A DNA stretch of 64,000 nucleotides, taken from assembly GCA_033283335.1 (NCBI GenBank), contig JAWMQP010000003.1:434001-498000 (forward strand), given 5' to 3'. Position 1 is the stretch's first letter. Each line of letters starts with the position of its first letter. Under the pieces are notes generated by a model. It was not told the DNA's origin and did no database searches. It saw only the letters and a list, made by a program, of their open reading frames with translations. Below are positions 17,052 through 26,244 of this stretch, piece after piece. A program made the translations under genes and the position numbers. Source of the stretch: Pseudomaricurvus sp033283335. GTDB taxonomy: Bacteria > Pseudomonadota > Gammaproteobacteria > Pseudomonadales > Cellvibrionaceae.

Positions 17052-17324
17052 ATGCCTAAATTCGTCATAGAAAGAGAAATTCCAGGAGCCGGCAAATTAT
17101 CTGCAGATGAATTGCAGGGGATTTCGCAGACATCCTGCGGAGTGTTAAAGCAATTGGGGCCTGAGGTGCAGTGGGTGCAGAGCTACGTCACCGACGATAA
17201 AATCTATTGTGTCTACATTGCTCCAGATGCGGCGGCTGTGTTCAAACATGCTGAAATGGGTGGTTTTCCCGCCAACTCGGTGGCAGAAGTGCGAGCGATC
17301 ATCGACCCCACCTCCGCCGAGTAA
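17052..17324 (+). CDS. DUF4242 family small protein
   Basis: A 90-residue protein beginning MPKFVIEREIPGAGKLS, with the middle VQWVQSYVTDDKIYCVYIAP and a C-terminal EMGGFPANSVAEVRAIIDP. This pattern (MPxFxIER-P, YVTDDKxYCVY) is that of DUF4242, small ferredoxin-like-fold proteins. I start at 17052, where AAAGGGAGAG lies upstream; an earlier in-frame ATG at 17019 lacks a site. It is convergent with moaB. No biochemical role is established that I can apply here. Confidence 0.75.
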   Translation: MPKFVIEREIPGAGKLSADELQGISQTSCGVLKQLGPEVQWVQSYVTDDKIYCVYIAPDAAAVFKHAEMGGFPANSVAEVRAIIDPTSAE

Positions 17325-17409
17325 CGCCCGGAGTCCCCTGGCTGATTTCCCTGGCTTGAGCTAGAGAGGCTTATGTTGGATACGCCGCATAAGCTTGGTG
17401 GTTGAAGTT

Positions 17410-17919
17410 TTACACGGCACCTGTGACCAGGCCGACAAAGTTGCATGGCTGTTGGCGGCTGTCCAACTGCGGCTTGATGATGTGTTCCCAGCCCGTCCGG
17501 CAGGCATTGTTGGAGCCGGGCAGGCAGAAAATAACCGTGCGGTTGGCGAGTCCACCCAGGCAGCGCGATTGAATGGTGGAGCTGCCGATCTGTTCCAGAG
17601 ATACCTGGCGAAACATCTCCCCAAAACCATCGATGGTTTTATCAAACAGCGGCAGCATCGCTTCCGGTGTACTGTCCCGTCCGTGAAAGCCGGTGCCGCC
17701 AGTGATCAGGATCGCGTGCACTTGTGGGTCGGCGATCCACTGTGAAGTGACGGCACGGATCTGGTAAATGTCGTCTTTCACTATGCGATGATCATAATAA
17801 CAATGGCCCGCCTCTTTCAGGGCATCGCGCAATAACTGACCCGAAGTGTCAGTGTCTTCTGTGCGGGTGTCTGAGACGGTCAGCACCGTCAGGTTCAAGG
17901 GGGTAAAGGCAATACTCAT
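17410..17919 (-). CDS. moaB: Molybdenum cofactor biosynthesis protein MoaB
   Basis: A 169-residue MogA/MoaB-fold protein. The signature ITGGTGFHGRDSTPEAM (about 90-106) and the SDTRTEDTDTSG segment near residue 17 are those of enzymes that bind and adenylylate molybdopterin. In many bacteria MoaB or its close relative MogA performs the adenylylation before molybdate insertion. Its start overlaps the mobB stop by four bases, so the two are translationally coupled. The set nasA-moaA-mobB-moaB joins a molybdoenzyme with the genes that build its cofactor. Confidence 0.9.
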   Translation of the reverse strand: MSIAFTPLNLTVLTVSDTRTEDTDTSGQLLRDALKEAGHCYYDHRIVKDDIYQIRAVTSQWIADPQVHAILITGGTGFHGRDSTPEAMLPLFDKTIDGFGEMFRQVSLEQIGSSTIQSRCLGGLANRTVIFCLPGSNNACRTGWEHIIKPQLDSRQQPCNFVGLVTGAV

Positions 17920-18455
17920 AGGGTGTTTCCGTGAATAGGGAGCTGGCAGTAGTCGGCAATAAACAGCCCAATACTGTCGATGTCGTTTAACGGCAGGCAG
18001 GGACCTTTGCAGCCATAGTCTGCCGGATTAATGGTGGCGTCACTGGCAATAGCGACAATAGGTTGTGCCTCTTCGGGCAGACGCTCAGTGGTGTGCTGTG
18101 GTCGCACCACCTGAATCTTCGGGTGATCGCTCATCTTAAAACCTTCTATCAGCACCAGCTGCACAGGTTCAAGGTGTTTCAGCAAATCATCCAATTCCGG
18201 TTCCGGTTGATCGCGCAATTCATTCATCAGGGCCCAGCGTTTGCTGGAAGCCAACAGTACCTGCTGGGCGCCGGCCTGGCGGTGTAGAAAGCTGTCGCTA
18301 CCGGGACGATCAATATCAAAGTTGCAGTGCGCGTGCTTGACGGTCGAGACGCTGATGCCGCGCTGTATGAACCAGCTTACCAGGTCGCTGACCAGGGTGG
18401 TTTTGCCGCTATTTTTCCAGCCAGTGATACCAAAGATTTTGGGCGAGTGATGCAC
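17916..18455 (-). CDS. mobB: Molybdopterin-guanine dinucleotide biosynthesis adaptor MobB
   Basis: A 179-residue P-loop GTPase with Walker A GWKNSGKTTL at residues 12-21 and a following STVKHAHCNFDID segment with the family DxxGxDS-like motif (DRPGSDSF). MobB assists MobA in attaching GMP to molybdopterin to make the bis-MGD cofactor used by enzymes of the nitrate reductase/DMSO reductase family. The downstream moaB overlaps it by four bases; upstream there are 98 bp to the moaA stop. Confidence 0.92.
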   Translation of the reverse strand: MHHSPKIFGITGWKNSGKTTLVSDLVSWFIQRGISVSTVKHAHCNFDIDRPGSDSFLHRQAGAQQVLLASSKRWALMNELRDQPEPELDDLLKHLEPVQLVLIEGFKMSDHPKIQVVRPQHTTERLPEEAQPIVAIASDATINPADYGCKGPCLPLNDIDSIGLFIADYCQLPIHGNTL

Positions 18456-18553
18456 AATTGCCTCTTACTTATGTCTGTAGGTAATCATTCAGAGTTATGA
18501 GTTTCGAGTAACCTGTCAGGGGTTAGGCTTCGGGAATGGAGTCTGTGCGAATG

Positions 18554-19573
18554 CTAGCCGCCCGTGGCGTTCATAAAGCGGACAATTTGCGGCGCATCAG
18601 GGTCGTAAAAATGATGGCGTTCGGGTTTGACACTCATGGCCTCGACGATGGCCTGTTTCAGGCGTTCTCGTTCACCGGGGTAGCGGCGCATAATGGCTTT
18701 CAGATCCACAGCGTTTTCATTGCCCAGGCACAGCAACAGCTTGCCTTCAGCGGTGACTCGAACCCGGTTGCAACTGCTGCAGAAGTTGTCGCTGTGGGGT
18801 GAGATAAACCCCACTTTGGCGGTGTGGCCAGGGATGCTCCAGTAACGGGAGGGGCCTCCCGTCTGGTGACTGCTGGGGATTAGGGTGTGGTGCTGAGCAA
18901 TCAGCTCACGCAATTCCGCGCTGGAACAGAATTCAGACTGGCGACCGTGTTCGGTAACCTGGCCGAGGGGCATCTCTTCAATAAAGCTGATATCAAAGTC
19001 TTCGCTCAGGGCAAACTCCAGCAGCGGCAGGACCTGCTGCAGATTACGGTGGCGCAGGATCACAGCATTAAGCTTAATGCGTTCAATGCCAGCTCGTCTG
19101 GCGGCTCGTAGGCCATCCAGTACCACCGGAAGACGCCCGTGACGGGTCAGTTCGGTGAACTGTTCCGGGTCCAGGGTATCCAGGCTGACGTTAATGCGTT
19201 TTACGCCGGCGGCCACCAGGTCTGCAGCATAACGTCTCAGTTGGGAGCCGTTGGTGGTCAGGGTCAGTTCCTGCAGCTCCTGGATATCGCCAATTTGCTG
19301 GAACAGGGACTGAATACCGCGCCGAACCAGGGGTTCTCCACCGGTAATGCGAATCTTACTGACGCCCAACTCACTAAAAGCACGACAGATTTCCGCGCTT
19401 TCTTCCAGGGTCAGCACCTGTTGTCGGGGCAGGAACTCCATATCCTCAGCCATGCAATAGACACAGCGAAAGTCGCAGCGGTCCGTCACTGACAGCCGAA
19501 GGTAAGTTATGTGCCGGCCAAAGCCATCGGTGAGCACCGGCTTGGCCGCGTGCGGATCAAAACTTTTTAACAT
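18554..19573 (-). CDS. moaA: GTP 3',8-cyclase MoaA
   Basis: A 339-residue radical-SAM enzyme catalysing the first step of molybdopterin synthesis, GTP to 3',8-cyclo-GTP. The N-terminal [4Fe-4S] motif CDFRCVYC has Cys33, Cys37 and Cys40. The C-terminal second cluster motif CSSCNRVRVTAEGKLLLC is present near residue 262. The protein ends in Gly-Gly, which is essential in this family. It starts 15 bp after the nasA stop and is likely co-transcribed with it. Confidence 0.95.
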   Translation of the reverse strand: MLKSFDPHAAKPVLTDGFGRHITYLRLSVTDRCDFRCVYCMAEDMEFLPRQQVLTLEESAEICRAFSELGVSKIRITGGEPLVRRGIQSLFQQIGDIQELQELTLTTNGSQLRRYAADLVAAGVKRINVSLDTLDPEQFTELTRHGRLPVVLDGLRAARRAGIERIKLNAVILRHRNLQQVLPLLEFALSEDFDISFIEEMPLGQVTEHGRQSEFCSSAELRELIAQHHTLIPSSHQTGGPSRYWSIPGHTAKVGFISPHSDNFCSSCNRVRVTAEGKLLLCLGNENAVDLKAIMRRYPGERERLKQAIVEAMSVKPERHHFYDPDAPQIVRFMNATGG

Positions 19574-19588
19574 GTTGTTATTGTGACG

Positions 19589-22318
19589 CTAACCCACCGA
19601 ATAAGCCAGATTTTCGTGCTCGACGTTCAGCTCGTCATCCAGGATTTGCTGCAATTCGGCCACACAAGTGCCACAGCCTGTGCCGGCCTGAGTGGCGCTG
19701 CTGATGGCCTCGACACTGCTCAGGTTTTGTTCACGGATGGCTTCACAGATCCGGGTTTTTCCCACCTGTTTACAGGCGCAGACAATTTTACCCTGGGCCA
19801 GTTTACCTTCGGCCAGACCAGTGAGAATGGAACGTTCAACGGCGTCGTCGACGGGGGCGTCAAGCAGGCTCTGTACCCAGTCAAAATCCTGGTGTTGCAG
19901 GTTGGGGGCAATCAGGAAGCAGCCTTTTAATTGTTGTTGATGGATCACCGCATAACGAAACAGCCCCTGTGATGGATTGCTGTAGTTGAGCTTACGCGAA
20001 TCCGGTACCTGGCTGCCTGCACAGTAGGGCTTGAGCAGTTGTTCCAGTTGAGCGGGCGAGTTGGTGGTGGCGATACGGTAGAGGTAACCGCCATTGATTT
20101 TCTGCCGAACCCAGTATTCCAGATTGATATCTTCGATGATGCGGTCGCTCAGCAACAGGGCTTCACTCTGATAGTGCCAGGGTTTGATAGCGACAGGCGT
20201 AAACTTGAACTCCGGCTGACCCGAGACGGCATCGGTATCCGGGCTGACCAGGCTGCAGACCCGTCCGGCACTGGCCATCACGCCGGTCCAGTGAATGGGC
20301 ATAAACAGCTGTCCGGGAGCGACTTTTTTGGAAATGTCCACCCGTATGCGGGCATAGCCCCACTCGTTGGTCAGCGCCGCAATACCACCGGAGGTCAGGC
20401 CATAATATTCTGCGTCGGCCGGGTTGACGGAGATATACGGCTCCGGCAAGTGAGCGCCGAGTCGGGCCGATAAGCCGGTGCGGGTCATGGTGTGCCACTG
20501 GTCGCGGATACGGCCACTGTTGAGACTCAGGGGATAGCGCTCACAAGTGTGGGAGGCAGGGGCCTTATGACGAACCGGGACAAACTGGGCTTTGCCATTG
20601 GGGGTGAAAAAACGGCCATCGGAGAACAGGCGCTTATGTTGAATCGTTTCATCTTTTTGCGTCAGGGGCCACTGCTGCGGCGACAACTGGGCGTATTGCC
20701 GCGGTGACAAACCCACCAGCCCGGTCAGGTCCAGGTCGCGCTTGACCCGTTGCTGCGAGTCAAGGTAATCGAGGCCTGTCATACGAGCGTATTCATCGAA
20801 CACTTCACCTTCATGCAGGTAGTTGAACGCTTGCCCATAGCCCATGCGTTTGGCCACTTCACTGATGATCCACCAGTCTGGTTTGCCTTCGCCGGGTGTT
20901 GGTAGCAGCCGCCTCTGACGGGAAATACGCCGTTCGGAATTGGTCACGGTGCCAGACTTTTCACTCCAGCCCTGGGCCGGTAACAGAACGTTGGCGCAGC
21001 GGGTGGTGTCGGTATCGGCAATGCAGTCGGACACCACCACCAGGGGGCAGTGGGTCAGGGCGCGTTTGATCTTGTCGGCGTCGGGCAGGCTCACCACCGG
21101 ATTGGTGGCCATAATCCAGACGGCCTTGATCTTGCCGCGATCGATAGCGTCAAACAGGTCGATGGCTTTCAAGCCGGCGCGAGGGGAGAGTTTATCGGTT
21201 TGCCAGTAGTCGCTTACCAGCTGCAGGTGCTGGGGGTTATCCAGTTCCATATGGGCCGCAAGCTGATTAGCCAGGCCTCCCACCTCGCGGCCGCCCATGG
21301 CATTGGGCTGGCCAGTCAGTGAGAACGGGCCGCAGCCGGGTTTGCCGATACGGCCTGTGGCCAGGTGGCAGTTGAGGATACTGTTGACCTTGTCGGCGCC
21401 ACGAGAGGATTGATTCACTCCCTGGGAATAGAGTGTCACCACTTTGTCGGTGCGGGCAAACCAGTCAAAGAACAGTTTCAGGTCTTGCGCTTCAACCCCG
21501 AGGGTGGCAGCCAGGGCCTGTGGGTCGCAGCCGTCTTCGAGGGCGTGCATCAGGGCCCGGTTGTAGCCTTCGGTATGGGCTTGCACATAGAGTTCATCGA
21601 CGTTTTGACTGTTGGCCAGATGGCACAGCAGGCCATTGAACAGCGCCACATCACTGCCTGGTTGCAGGGCGAGGTGCAGATCGGCAATTTCACAGGTGTC
21701 GGTACGACGCGGATCAATTGTGACAATTTTCACCTCAGGACGCTGTTGCTTAACGGTTTTCAGACGCTGATAGAGAACCGGGTGACACCAGGCCATATTG
21801 GAACCGGTGATGACGATCAGGTCAGCCAGCTCCAGGTCTTCATAGCATCCAGGTACGGTGTCGGAGCCAAAGGCGCGTTTATGACCGGCGACGCTGGAGG
21901 ACATGCACAGACGTGAGTTGGTATCGATGTTGCCCGAACCGATAAATCCCTTCATTAGTTTGTTGGCGACATAATAGTCTTCTGTCAGCAGCTGGCCGGA
22001 CACATAAAAAGCCACCGATTCTGGTCCGTGGCGCTCAATAGTCTCCTGAAAGCTCTTGGCAACATGATCCAGGGCCGTGTTCCAGTCAGTTCTTGCGCCA
22101 TCTATATAAGGATGCAACAAGCGGCCATCGGGAATGACGGTCTCTCCCAGTGCCAGTCCCTTGGAGCAGAGTCGTCCGTAATTGGCCGGATGATCCTTGT
22201 CACCGCGAATTTCCAGCTGTCCATTGGACTTGGGTCGAGCCTCAATGCCACAGCCCACACCGCAATAGGCGCAGGTACTTTTGATCCAGGGGGACAGGGT
22301 TGCTACCTCTGAGGTCAC
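19589..22318 (-). CDS. nasA: Assimilatory nitrate reductase catalytic subunit with C-terminal BFD-type domain
   Basis: A protein of about 909 residues reducing nitrate to nitrite in the cytoplasm. An N-terminal [4Fe-4S] site (CAYCGVGC with a further Cys in GRLCSKG) precedes the Mo-bis-MGD domains. The segment RLCMSSSVAGHKRAFGSD carries the Mo-ligand Cys, followed by the PGCYED wording of assimilatory nitrate reductases. The C-terminal 65 residues form a BFD-like [2Fe-2S] domain (CACKQVG and GTGCGTC), as in Klebsiella NasA. I prefer the GTG at 22318, which has GGAG seven bases upstream; a TTG at 22324 has the same site too close. It leads the operon nasA-moaA-mobB-moaB and is divergent from cobA-nirBD. 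P. aeruginosa calls the homologue nasC. Confidence 0.93.
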   Translation of the reverse strand: MTSEVATLSPWIKSTCAYCGVGCGIEARPKSNGQLEIRGDKDHPANYGRLCSKGLALGETVIPDGRLLHPYIDGARTDWNTALDHVAKSFQETIERHGPESVAFYVSGQLLTEDYYVANKLMKGFIGSGNIDTNSRLCMSSSVAGHKRAFGSDTVPGCYEDLELADLIVITGSNMAWCHPVLYQRLKTVKQQRPEVKIVTIDPRRTDTCEIADLHLALQPGSDVALFNGLLCHLANSQNVDELYVQAHTEGYNRALMHALEDGCDPQALAATLGVEAQDLKLFFDWFARTDKVVTLYSQGVNQSSRGADKVNSILNCHLATGRIGKPGCGPFSLTGQPNAMGGREVGGLANQLAAHMELDNPQHLQLVSDYWQTDKLSPRAGLKAIDLFDAIDRGKIKAVWIMATNPVVSLPDADKIKRALTHCPLVVVSDCIADTDTTRCANVLLPAQGWSEKSGTVTNSERRISRQRRLLPTPGEGKPDWWIISEVAKRMGYGQAFNYLHEGEVFDEYARMTGLDYLDSQQRVKRDLDLTGLVGLSPRQYAQLSPQQWPLTQKDETIQHKRLFSDGRFFTPNGKAQFVPVRHKAPASHTCERYPLSLNSGRIRDQWHTMTRTGLSARLGAHLPEPYISVNPADAEYYGLTSGGIAALTNEWGYARIRVDISKKVAPGQLFMPIHWTGVMASAGRVCSLVSPDTDAVSGQPEFKFTPVAIKPWHYQSEALLLSDRIIEDINLEYWVRQKINGGYLYRIATTNSPAQLEQLLKPYCAGSQVPDSRKLNYSNPSQGLFRYAVIHQQQLKGCFLIAPNLQHQDFDWVQSLLDAPVDDAVERSILTGLAEGKLAQGKIVCACKQVGKTRICEAIREQNLSSVEAISSATQAGTGCGTCVAELQQILDDELNVEHENLAYSVG

Positions 22319-22386
22319 AATCAAACTCCAGTAATACAGTGTTGAGACAATTCCAGCATTGATCCGCTGTGTGATGGTGATGAGTT

Positions 22387-22402
22387 AGCAATAAATGAGC
22401 CA
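22387..22402 (-). promoter_or_regulatory. Sigma-54 (-24/-12) promoter candidate for nasA
   Basis: On the minus strand the sequence reads TGGCTCATTTATTGCT, against the consensus TGGCAC-N5-TTGCW: one core mismatch, with the correct ten bases between GG and GC. It predicts a start about 55 bases before the nasA GTG. Confidence 0.6.
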
Positions 22403-22628
22403 CTTCATGGCTGGCCATCTTAAATCCACTGACGACCAGGTTCTGAGGCTGTGCAGCCGCCGTCCGAGAGTGAGCATCTGTCATATAAATCTGTATTTGC
22501 AGCCTTTAAGCGGGGCGTTTCGAGTTTTGGTGGTTGAAAATGGTGCATTAGCTAATTGGTGATGGATCAATAGATGCCTAATCATTAATCCAAATAGTGA
22601 ATCAGGTGTTCATGTGTGGTGCGTTAAG

Positions 22629-22643
22629 GCACCACTAGGGTGC
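22629..22643. promoter_or_regulatory. NtrC-like binding site between nasA and cobA
   Basis: GCACC-N5-GGTGC, a perfect inverted repeat matching the NtrC core (TGCACY-N5-GGTGCA) except for the outermost base on each side. Its left half is shared with another perfect palindrome, GTGGTGC-N6-GCACCAC at 22616-22635. It lies roughly 130-240 bp from the two sigma-54-like promoters, a normal enhancer distance. Confidence 0.55.
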
Positions 22644-22773
22644 GTCCAGGGTGATTTGCGGGTGGGAGGGGGTGTCGGTTGGCGAGATGCTAGTATGGGG
22701 CTGGCGGCCCAGAAAGTTTTTAACTTATTGAAATGATTAGTAAATATTATTTTTCCGATTTTTTTGGGCAATG

Positions 22774-22790
22774 CTGGCACTGTCTTTGCT
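22774..22790 (+). promoter_or_regulatory. Sigma-54 (-24/-12) promoter for cobA-nirBD
   Basis: CTGGCACTGTCTTTGCT matches YTGGCACGRNNNTTGCW at every defined base but one, with ten bases between GG and GC. Transcription would begin near 22801, 15-30 bases before the candidate cobA start codons. Confidence 0.8.
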
Positions 22791-22815
22791 CTAGCTCTGG
22801 CAAGACAAACTTGAA

Positions 22816-23667
22816 GTGAGTGCCTTCGATATGCCATCTAGCGACATCGTCAGAATCTCTCAGCCGTCATCGAAAGCGTCACAGCCGGGGCGTGTTTGGT
22901 TGGTGGGTGCTGGTCCGGGGGACCCGGAGTTATTGACCCTGAAGGCCCTGCGAGTCATCGAGCGAGCGGATGTCATTCTGTTTGATCATCTGGTCAGTGA
23001 GTCAATCCGGGCTTTGTTTCCCGCCACCACCCCGGCGTTTTATGTGGGCAAGATCAAGGATCACCATTCGGTACCCCAGCACGAGCTGAACAACCTGTTG
23101 GTTGAGAAGGCCCGCAGCGGCTTGAATGTATGCCGTATAAAAGGCGGAGACCCGTTTGTGTTTGGTCGCGGAGGTGAGGAAATGCTGCGTCTGAAGGCGG
23201 CGGGTATTGACGTGGAGCTGGTGCCCGGTGTCACCGCTGCTTCCGGTTGCACCAGTTATGCCGGTATCCCGCTGACCCATCGAGGCGTGTCCCAGGGGTG
23301 CACCCTGGTCACCGGACATGCCGAACAAGAGTTGTCGGTGGAGTGGGAAGCTCTGGCCGCGCTGGGGCACACGCTGGTGTTTTACATGGGGTTGAGCAAG
23401 GCCGCCATGATCAGTGAACGCCTGATGGCAGCCGGGATGCAGCCTGACACCCCGGCCGCCCTGATTGAAAACGGTTGTTGCCCCGAGCAGCGAGTGGTGC
23501 GGGGAAAATTGCAGCAGTTGGCCGACCTGGTTGAGCGTGAAGCTGTGCGCTCGCCGGCGTTGATTGTGGTGGGTGAAGTGGTCAACCTGGCTGATCAACT
23601 GGCTTGGTTCAACCAGCTTCCGCACTCCAGTCCCAATACAAAATCCATACAAAAATTGTCAGCCTGA
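22816..23667 (+). CDS. cobA: Uroporphyrinogen-III C-methyltransferase
   Basis: A 283-residue SAM-dependent methyltransferase converting uroporphyrinogen III to precorrin-2, the first step to siroheme, the cofactor of NirB. Motifs: VWLVGAGPGDPELLTLKA (about 27-44), RIKGGDPFVFGRGGEE (about 112-127) and the VPGVTAASGCTSYAGIPLTH segment. The GTG at 22816 is the longest start; an ATG at 22831 has a slightly better upstream sequence and may be the true one. No CysG-type dehydrogenase/chelatase domain is attached, so those steps must be encoded elsewhere. It sits 15 bp before nirB and shares the sigma-54-like promoter. Confidence 0.93.
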   Translation: MSAFDMPSSDIVRISQPSSKASQPGRVWLVGAGPGDPELLTLKALRVIERADVILFDHLVSESIRALFPATTPAFYVGKIKDHHSVPQHELNNLLVEKARSGLNVCRIKGGDPFVFGRGGEEMLRLKAAGIDVELVPGVTAASGCTSYAGIPLTHRGVSQGCTLVTGHAEQELSVEWEALAALGHTLVFYMGLSKAAMISERLMAAGMQPDTPAALIENGCCPEQRVVRGKLQQLADLVEREAVRSPALIVVGEVVNLADQLAWFNQLPHSSPNTKSIQKLSA

Positions 23668-23682
23668 GTTAGAGGAAACGTC

Positions 23683-26214
23683 ATGAGTAAGCAACGTATT
23701 GTTGTTGTCGGCAACGGCATGGTCGGTCACAAATTTATTGATAATTTGTTGCAGTCTGCCAGTGCCGATCAATTTGAAATTATCACTTTCTCCGAAGAGC
23801 CTCGGCTGGCCTATGACCGGGTGCAGTTGAGCAGTTATTTCAGTGGCGCCACCGCCTCGGATCTGGCCCTGACGGATGAAGGCTATTACACCGATAACGG
23901 GGTGAACTTTGTGCTGAATGACAAGGTGGTTGAGCTCAACACTGCGGAAAACTACGTGGTGACAGCCAGTGGTCGCAAAGAGCCCTATGACAAGCTGGTG
24001 CTGGCGACGGGCTCCTTTCCGTTTGTGCCACCCATTCCAGGTAACGATCAAGAGCACTGTCTCGTTTACCGGACCATTGAAGATCTTGAGGCCATCAATC
24101 ACTCTGCGGCACAAAGCAAGGTCGGCGTAGTGGTGGGTGGCGGCCTGCTGGGTCTGGAGGCCGCCAACGCCTTGAAGAGTGCTGGCCTTGAGACTCATGT
24201 GGTTGAGTTTGCTCCGCGCTTAATGGCAGTTCAGCTGGATGAGGGTGGCGGCGCCTTGCTGCGCCGTAAAATCGAAGCGCTGGGTGTGAACGTACACACC
24301 GAGAAGGCCACCACCGAAATTGTTGCCGGTGAAAGCTGTCGTTATCGCATGAACTTTGCTGACGGCAGCCACCTGGAAACCGACATGATTCTGTTTTCTG
24401 CGGGTATTCGCCCGCAGGATGAGCTGGCGCGACAATACGATCTGGAGGTCGGCGGGCGCGGCGGCATTGTGGTTAACGACTATTGCCAGACCAGTGTCGA
24501 GAACATCTACGCCGTAGGCGAGTGTGCACTCTGGGGTGGCCGTATCTTCGGTCTGGTGGCTCCGGGCTATACCATGGCCAAGGTGGCCGTGTCGCACATC
24601 ACCGGTGGCAGTGACGTATTCCAGGGTGCCGATATGAGCACCAAATTGAAATTGCTGGGCGTGGATGTGGCCAGCATTGGTGATGCCCATGGCAGTACTC
24701 CTGGCGCACAGTCCTATACCTACAACGACGAAATTGAGCAGGTCTACAAACGTCTGATTGTCTCCGAAGATGGCAAAAAGGTTATTGGTGCTGTGTTGGT
24801 GGGCGATGTGGAAGCCTATGGCAACTTACTGCAACTGATGCTCAATGATATGACCCTGCCCGACAATCCGGCGGGGCTGATTTTGCCGGCCGGTAATGGT
24901 GAGGCGGCTGCGGGTCTGGGCGTGGATGCACTGCCGGATACCGCACAAATTTGTTCCTGTTACGATGTGACCAAGGGCCAGATCAAGGAGGCGGTCGCCA
25001 ACGGTTGTGTGGATATGGCCGGCATCAAAGGAGCCACCCTGGCATCCACGGGTTGCGGTGGTTGTGCCGCCTTGGCCAAGCAGGTGCTCGACGCCGAACT
25101 GGCCAGCCTGGGTTATGAAGTAAAAAGCGATATCTGCGAGCACTTTGCCTATTCCCGCACAGAGCTGGCCGACATTGTCAGAATCAAGAAGATCAAAACG
25201 TTTGATGAGCTGCTCGACAGCCATGGTAAAGGTTTGGGTTGTGACATTTGTAAGCCGGCGGTGGGTTCAATTCTGGCGTCCTTCTGGAATGAGTATGTGC
25301 TGGAAGAGCAGCATATGGGACTGCAGGACACCAACGATATTTTTCTGGGCAATATGCAAAAAGACGGCACCTACTCGGTTGTACCGCGAGTGGCTGGTGG
25401 TGAGATCACACCGGACAAACTTATTGTGCTGGGTGAAGTGGCCAAGGAATTTAATCTTTACACGAAGGTTACCGGTGGTCAGCGTATTGATCTGTTCGGC
25501 GCACAGCTGCATGAACTGCCGCTGATCTGGAAAAAGCTGGTGGATGCCGGATTTGAGACCGGGCACGCCTATGGCAAATCGGTGCGAACGGTAAAATCCT
25601 GTGTCGGCAGCACCTGGTGTCGTTATGGGGTGAATGACAGTGTCGGCTTCGCCATTAACCTGGAAGACCGCTATAAAGGGCTGCGTTCACCACACAAGCT
25701 GAAGTTCGCCGTGTCCGGCTGTACCCGCGAGTGTGCGGAAGCCCAGTGTAAGGATGTGGGGGTGATTGCGACGGAAAAAGGCTGGAATCTGTACGTGTGT
25801 GGTAATGGCGGTATGCGTCCTCGGCACGCCGATCTGTTCGCCACGGATCTGGATGACGAAACCCTGATCAAATACGTGGACCGCTTCCTGATGTTCTACA
25901 TCCGCACCGCTGATCGCCTGCAGCGCACCTCCGTCTGGCTGGAAAACCTTGAGGGTGGATTGGAGTATCTGAAGCAGGTAGTGATCGAGGATAAGCTGGG
26001 TCTGGCCGAGGAGCTGGAAGCGGATATGGCGGCCAATATTGGCAATTACCAGTGTGAGTGGAAGACCACCATTGAGAACCCCGAGAAGCTCAAGCGCTTT
26101 AAGCACTTCATCAACTCGGATGCGACCGACAACAGTCTGGCGTATGTGGTCGAGCGTGGCCAGCGTCGCCCGGCCACCCAGGAAGAGCGCATCGAAGCGG
26201 TTGAATTGGTTTAG
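23683..26214 (+). CDS. nirB: Assimilatory nitrite reductase [NAD(P)H], large subunit
   Basis: An 843-residue enzyme reducing nitrite to ammonium in the cytoplasm. Domains in order: an FAD-binding part (VVVGNGMVGHKF, residues 5-16), an NAD(P)H-binding part (VGVVVGGGLLGLEAANAL, near 147), BFD-like [2Fe-2S] motifs (CSCYDVTKGQ near 423 and TGCGGCAAL near 465), then the sulfite/nitrite reductase half. In the latter, CVGSTWCRYG (near 639) and SGCTRECAEAQC (near 678) supply the four Cys for the [4Fe-4S]-siroheme centre. All cofactor motifs appear intact and the length is normal. GAGGAAA precedes the ATG. It is followed after 30 bp by nirD. Confidence 0.96.
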   Translation: MSKQRIVVVGNGMVGHKFIDNLLQSASADQFEIITFSEEPRLAYDRVQLSSYFSGATASDLALTDEGYYTDNGVNFVLNDKVVELNTAENYVVTASGRKEPYDKLVLATGSFPFVPPIPGNDQEHCLVYRTIEDLEAINHSAAQSKVGVVVGGGLLGLEAANALKSAGLETHVVEFAPRLMAVQLDEGGGALLRRKIEALGVNVHTEKATTEIVAGESCRYRMNFADGSHLETDMILFSAGIRPQDELARQYDLEVGGRGGIVVNDYCQTSVENIYAVGECALWGGRIFGLVAPGYTMAKVAVSHITGGSDVFQGADMSTKLKLLGVDVASIGDAHGSTPGAQSYTYNDEIEQVYKRLIVSEDGKKVIGAVLVGDVEAYGNLLQLMLNDMTLPDNPAGLILPAGNGEAAAGLGVDALPDTAQICSCYDVTKGQIKEAVANGCVDMAGIKGATLASTGCGGCAALAKQVLDAELASLGYEVKSDICEHFAYSRTELADIVRIKKIKTFDELLDSHGKGLGCDICKPAVGSILASFWNEYVLEEQHMGLQDTNDIFLGNMQKDGTYSVVPRVAGGEITPDKLIVLGEVAKEFNLYTKVTGGQRIDLFGAQLHELPLIWKKLVDAGFETGHAYGKSVRTVKSCVGSTWCRYGVNDSVGFAINLEDRYKGLRSPHKLKFAVSGCTRECAEAQCKDVGVIATEKGWNLYVCGNGGMRPRHADLFATDLDDETLIKYVDRFLMFYIRTADRLQRTSVWLENLEGGLEYLKQVVIEDKLGLAEELEADMAANIGNYQCEWKTTIENPEKLKRFKHFINSDATDNSLAYVVERGQRRPATQEERIEAVELV

Positions 26215-26244
26215 AGCAAAACGATTAGGATTGAGGAATACACG

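Larger units (their letters stand above)
22319..22815. promoter_or_regulatory. Divergent nitrogen-control region between nasA and cobA-nirBD
   Basis: This region of about 500 bp holds a -24/-12-like promoter toward nasA (22387-22402), another toward cobA (22774-22790), and an NtrC-like palindrome between them (22629-22643). A 10-bp palindrome ATTAGCTAAT near 22550 is also present. No gene is seen. The whole is read as a shared enhancer-type control region; this is inference from motifs. Confidence 0.65.

Noticed and set aside
22542..22575. Additional NtrC-like sequence around GGTGCATTAGCTAATTGGTG
   Set aside because: The half-sites are direct rather than inverted, with wrong spacing for the NtrC consensus; only the ATTAGCTAAT palindrome is noted.
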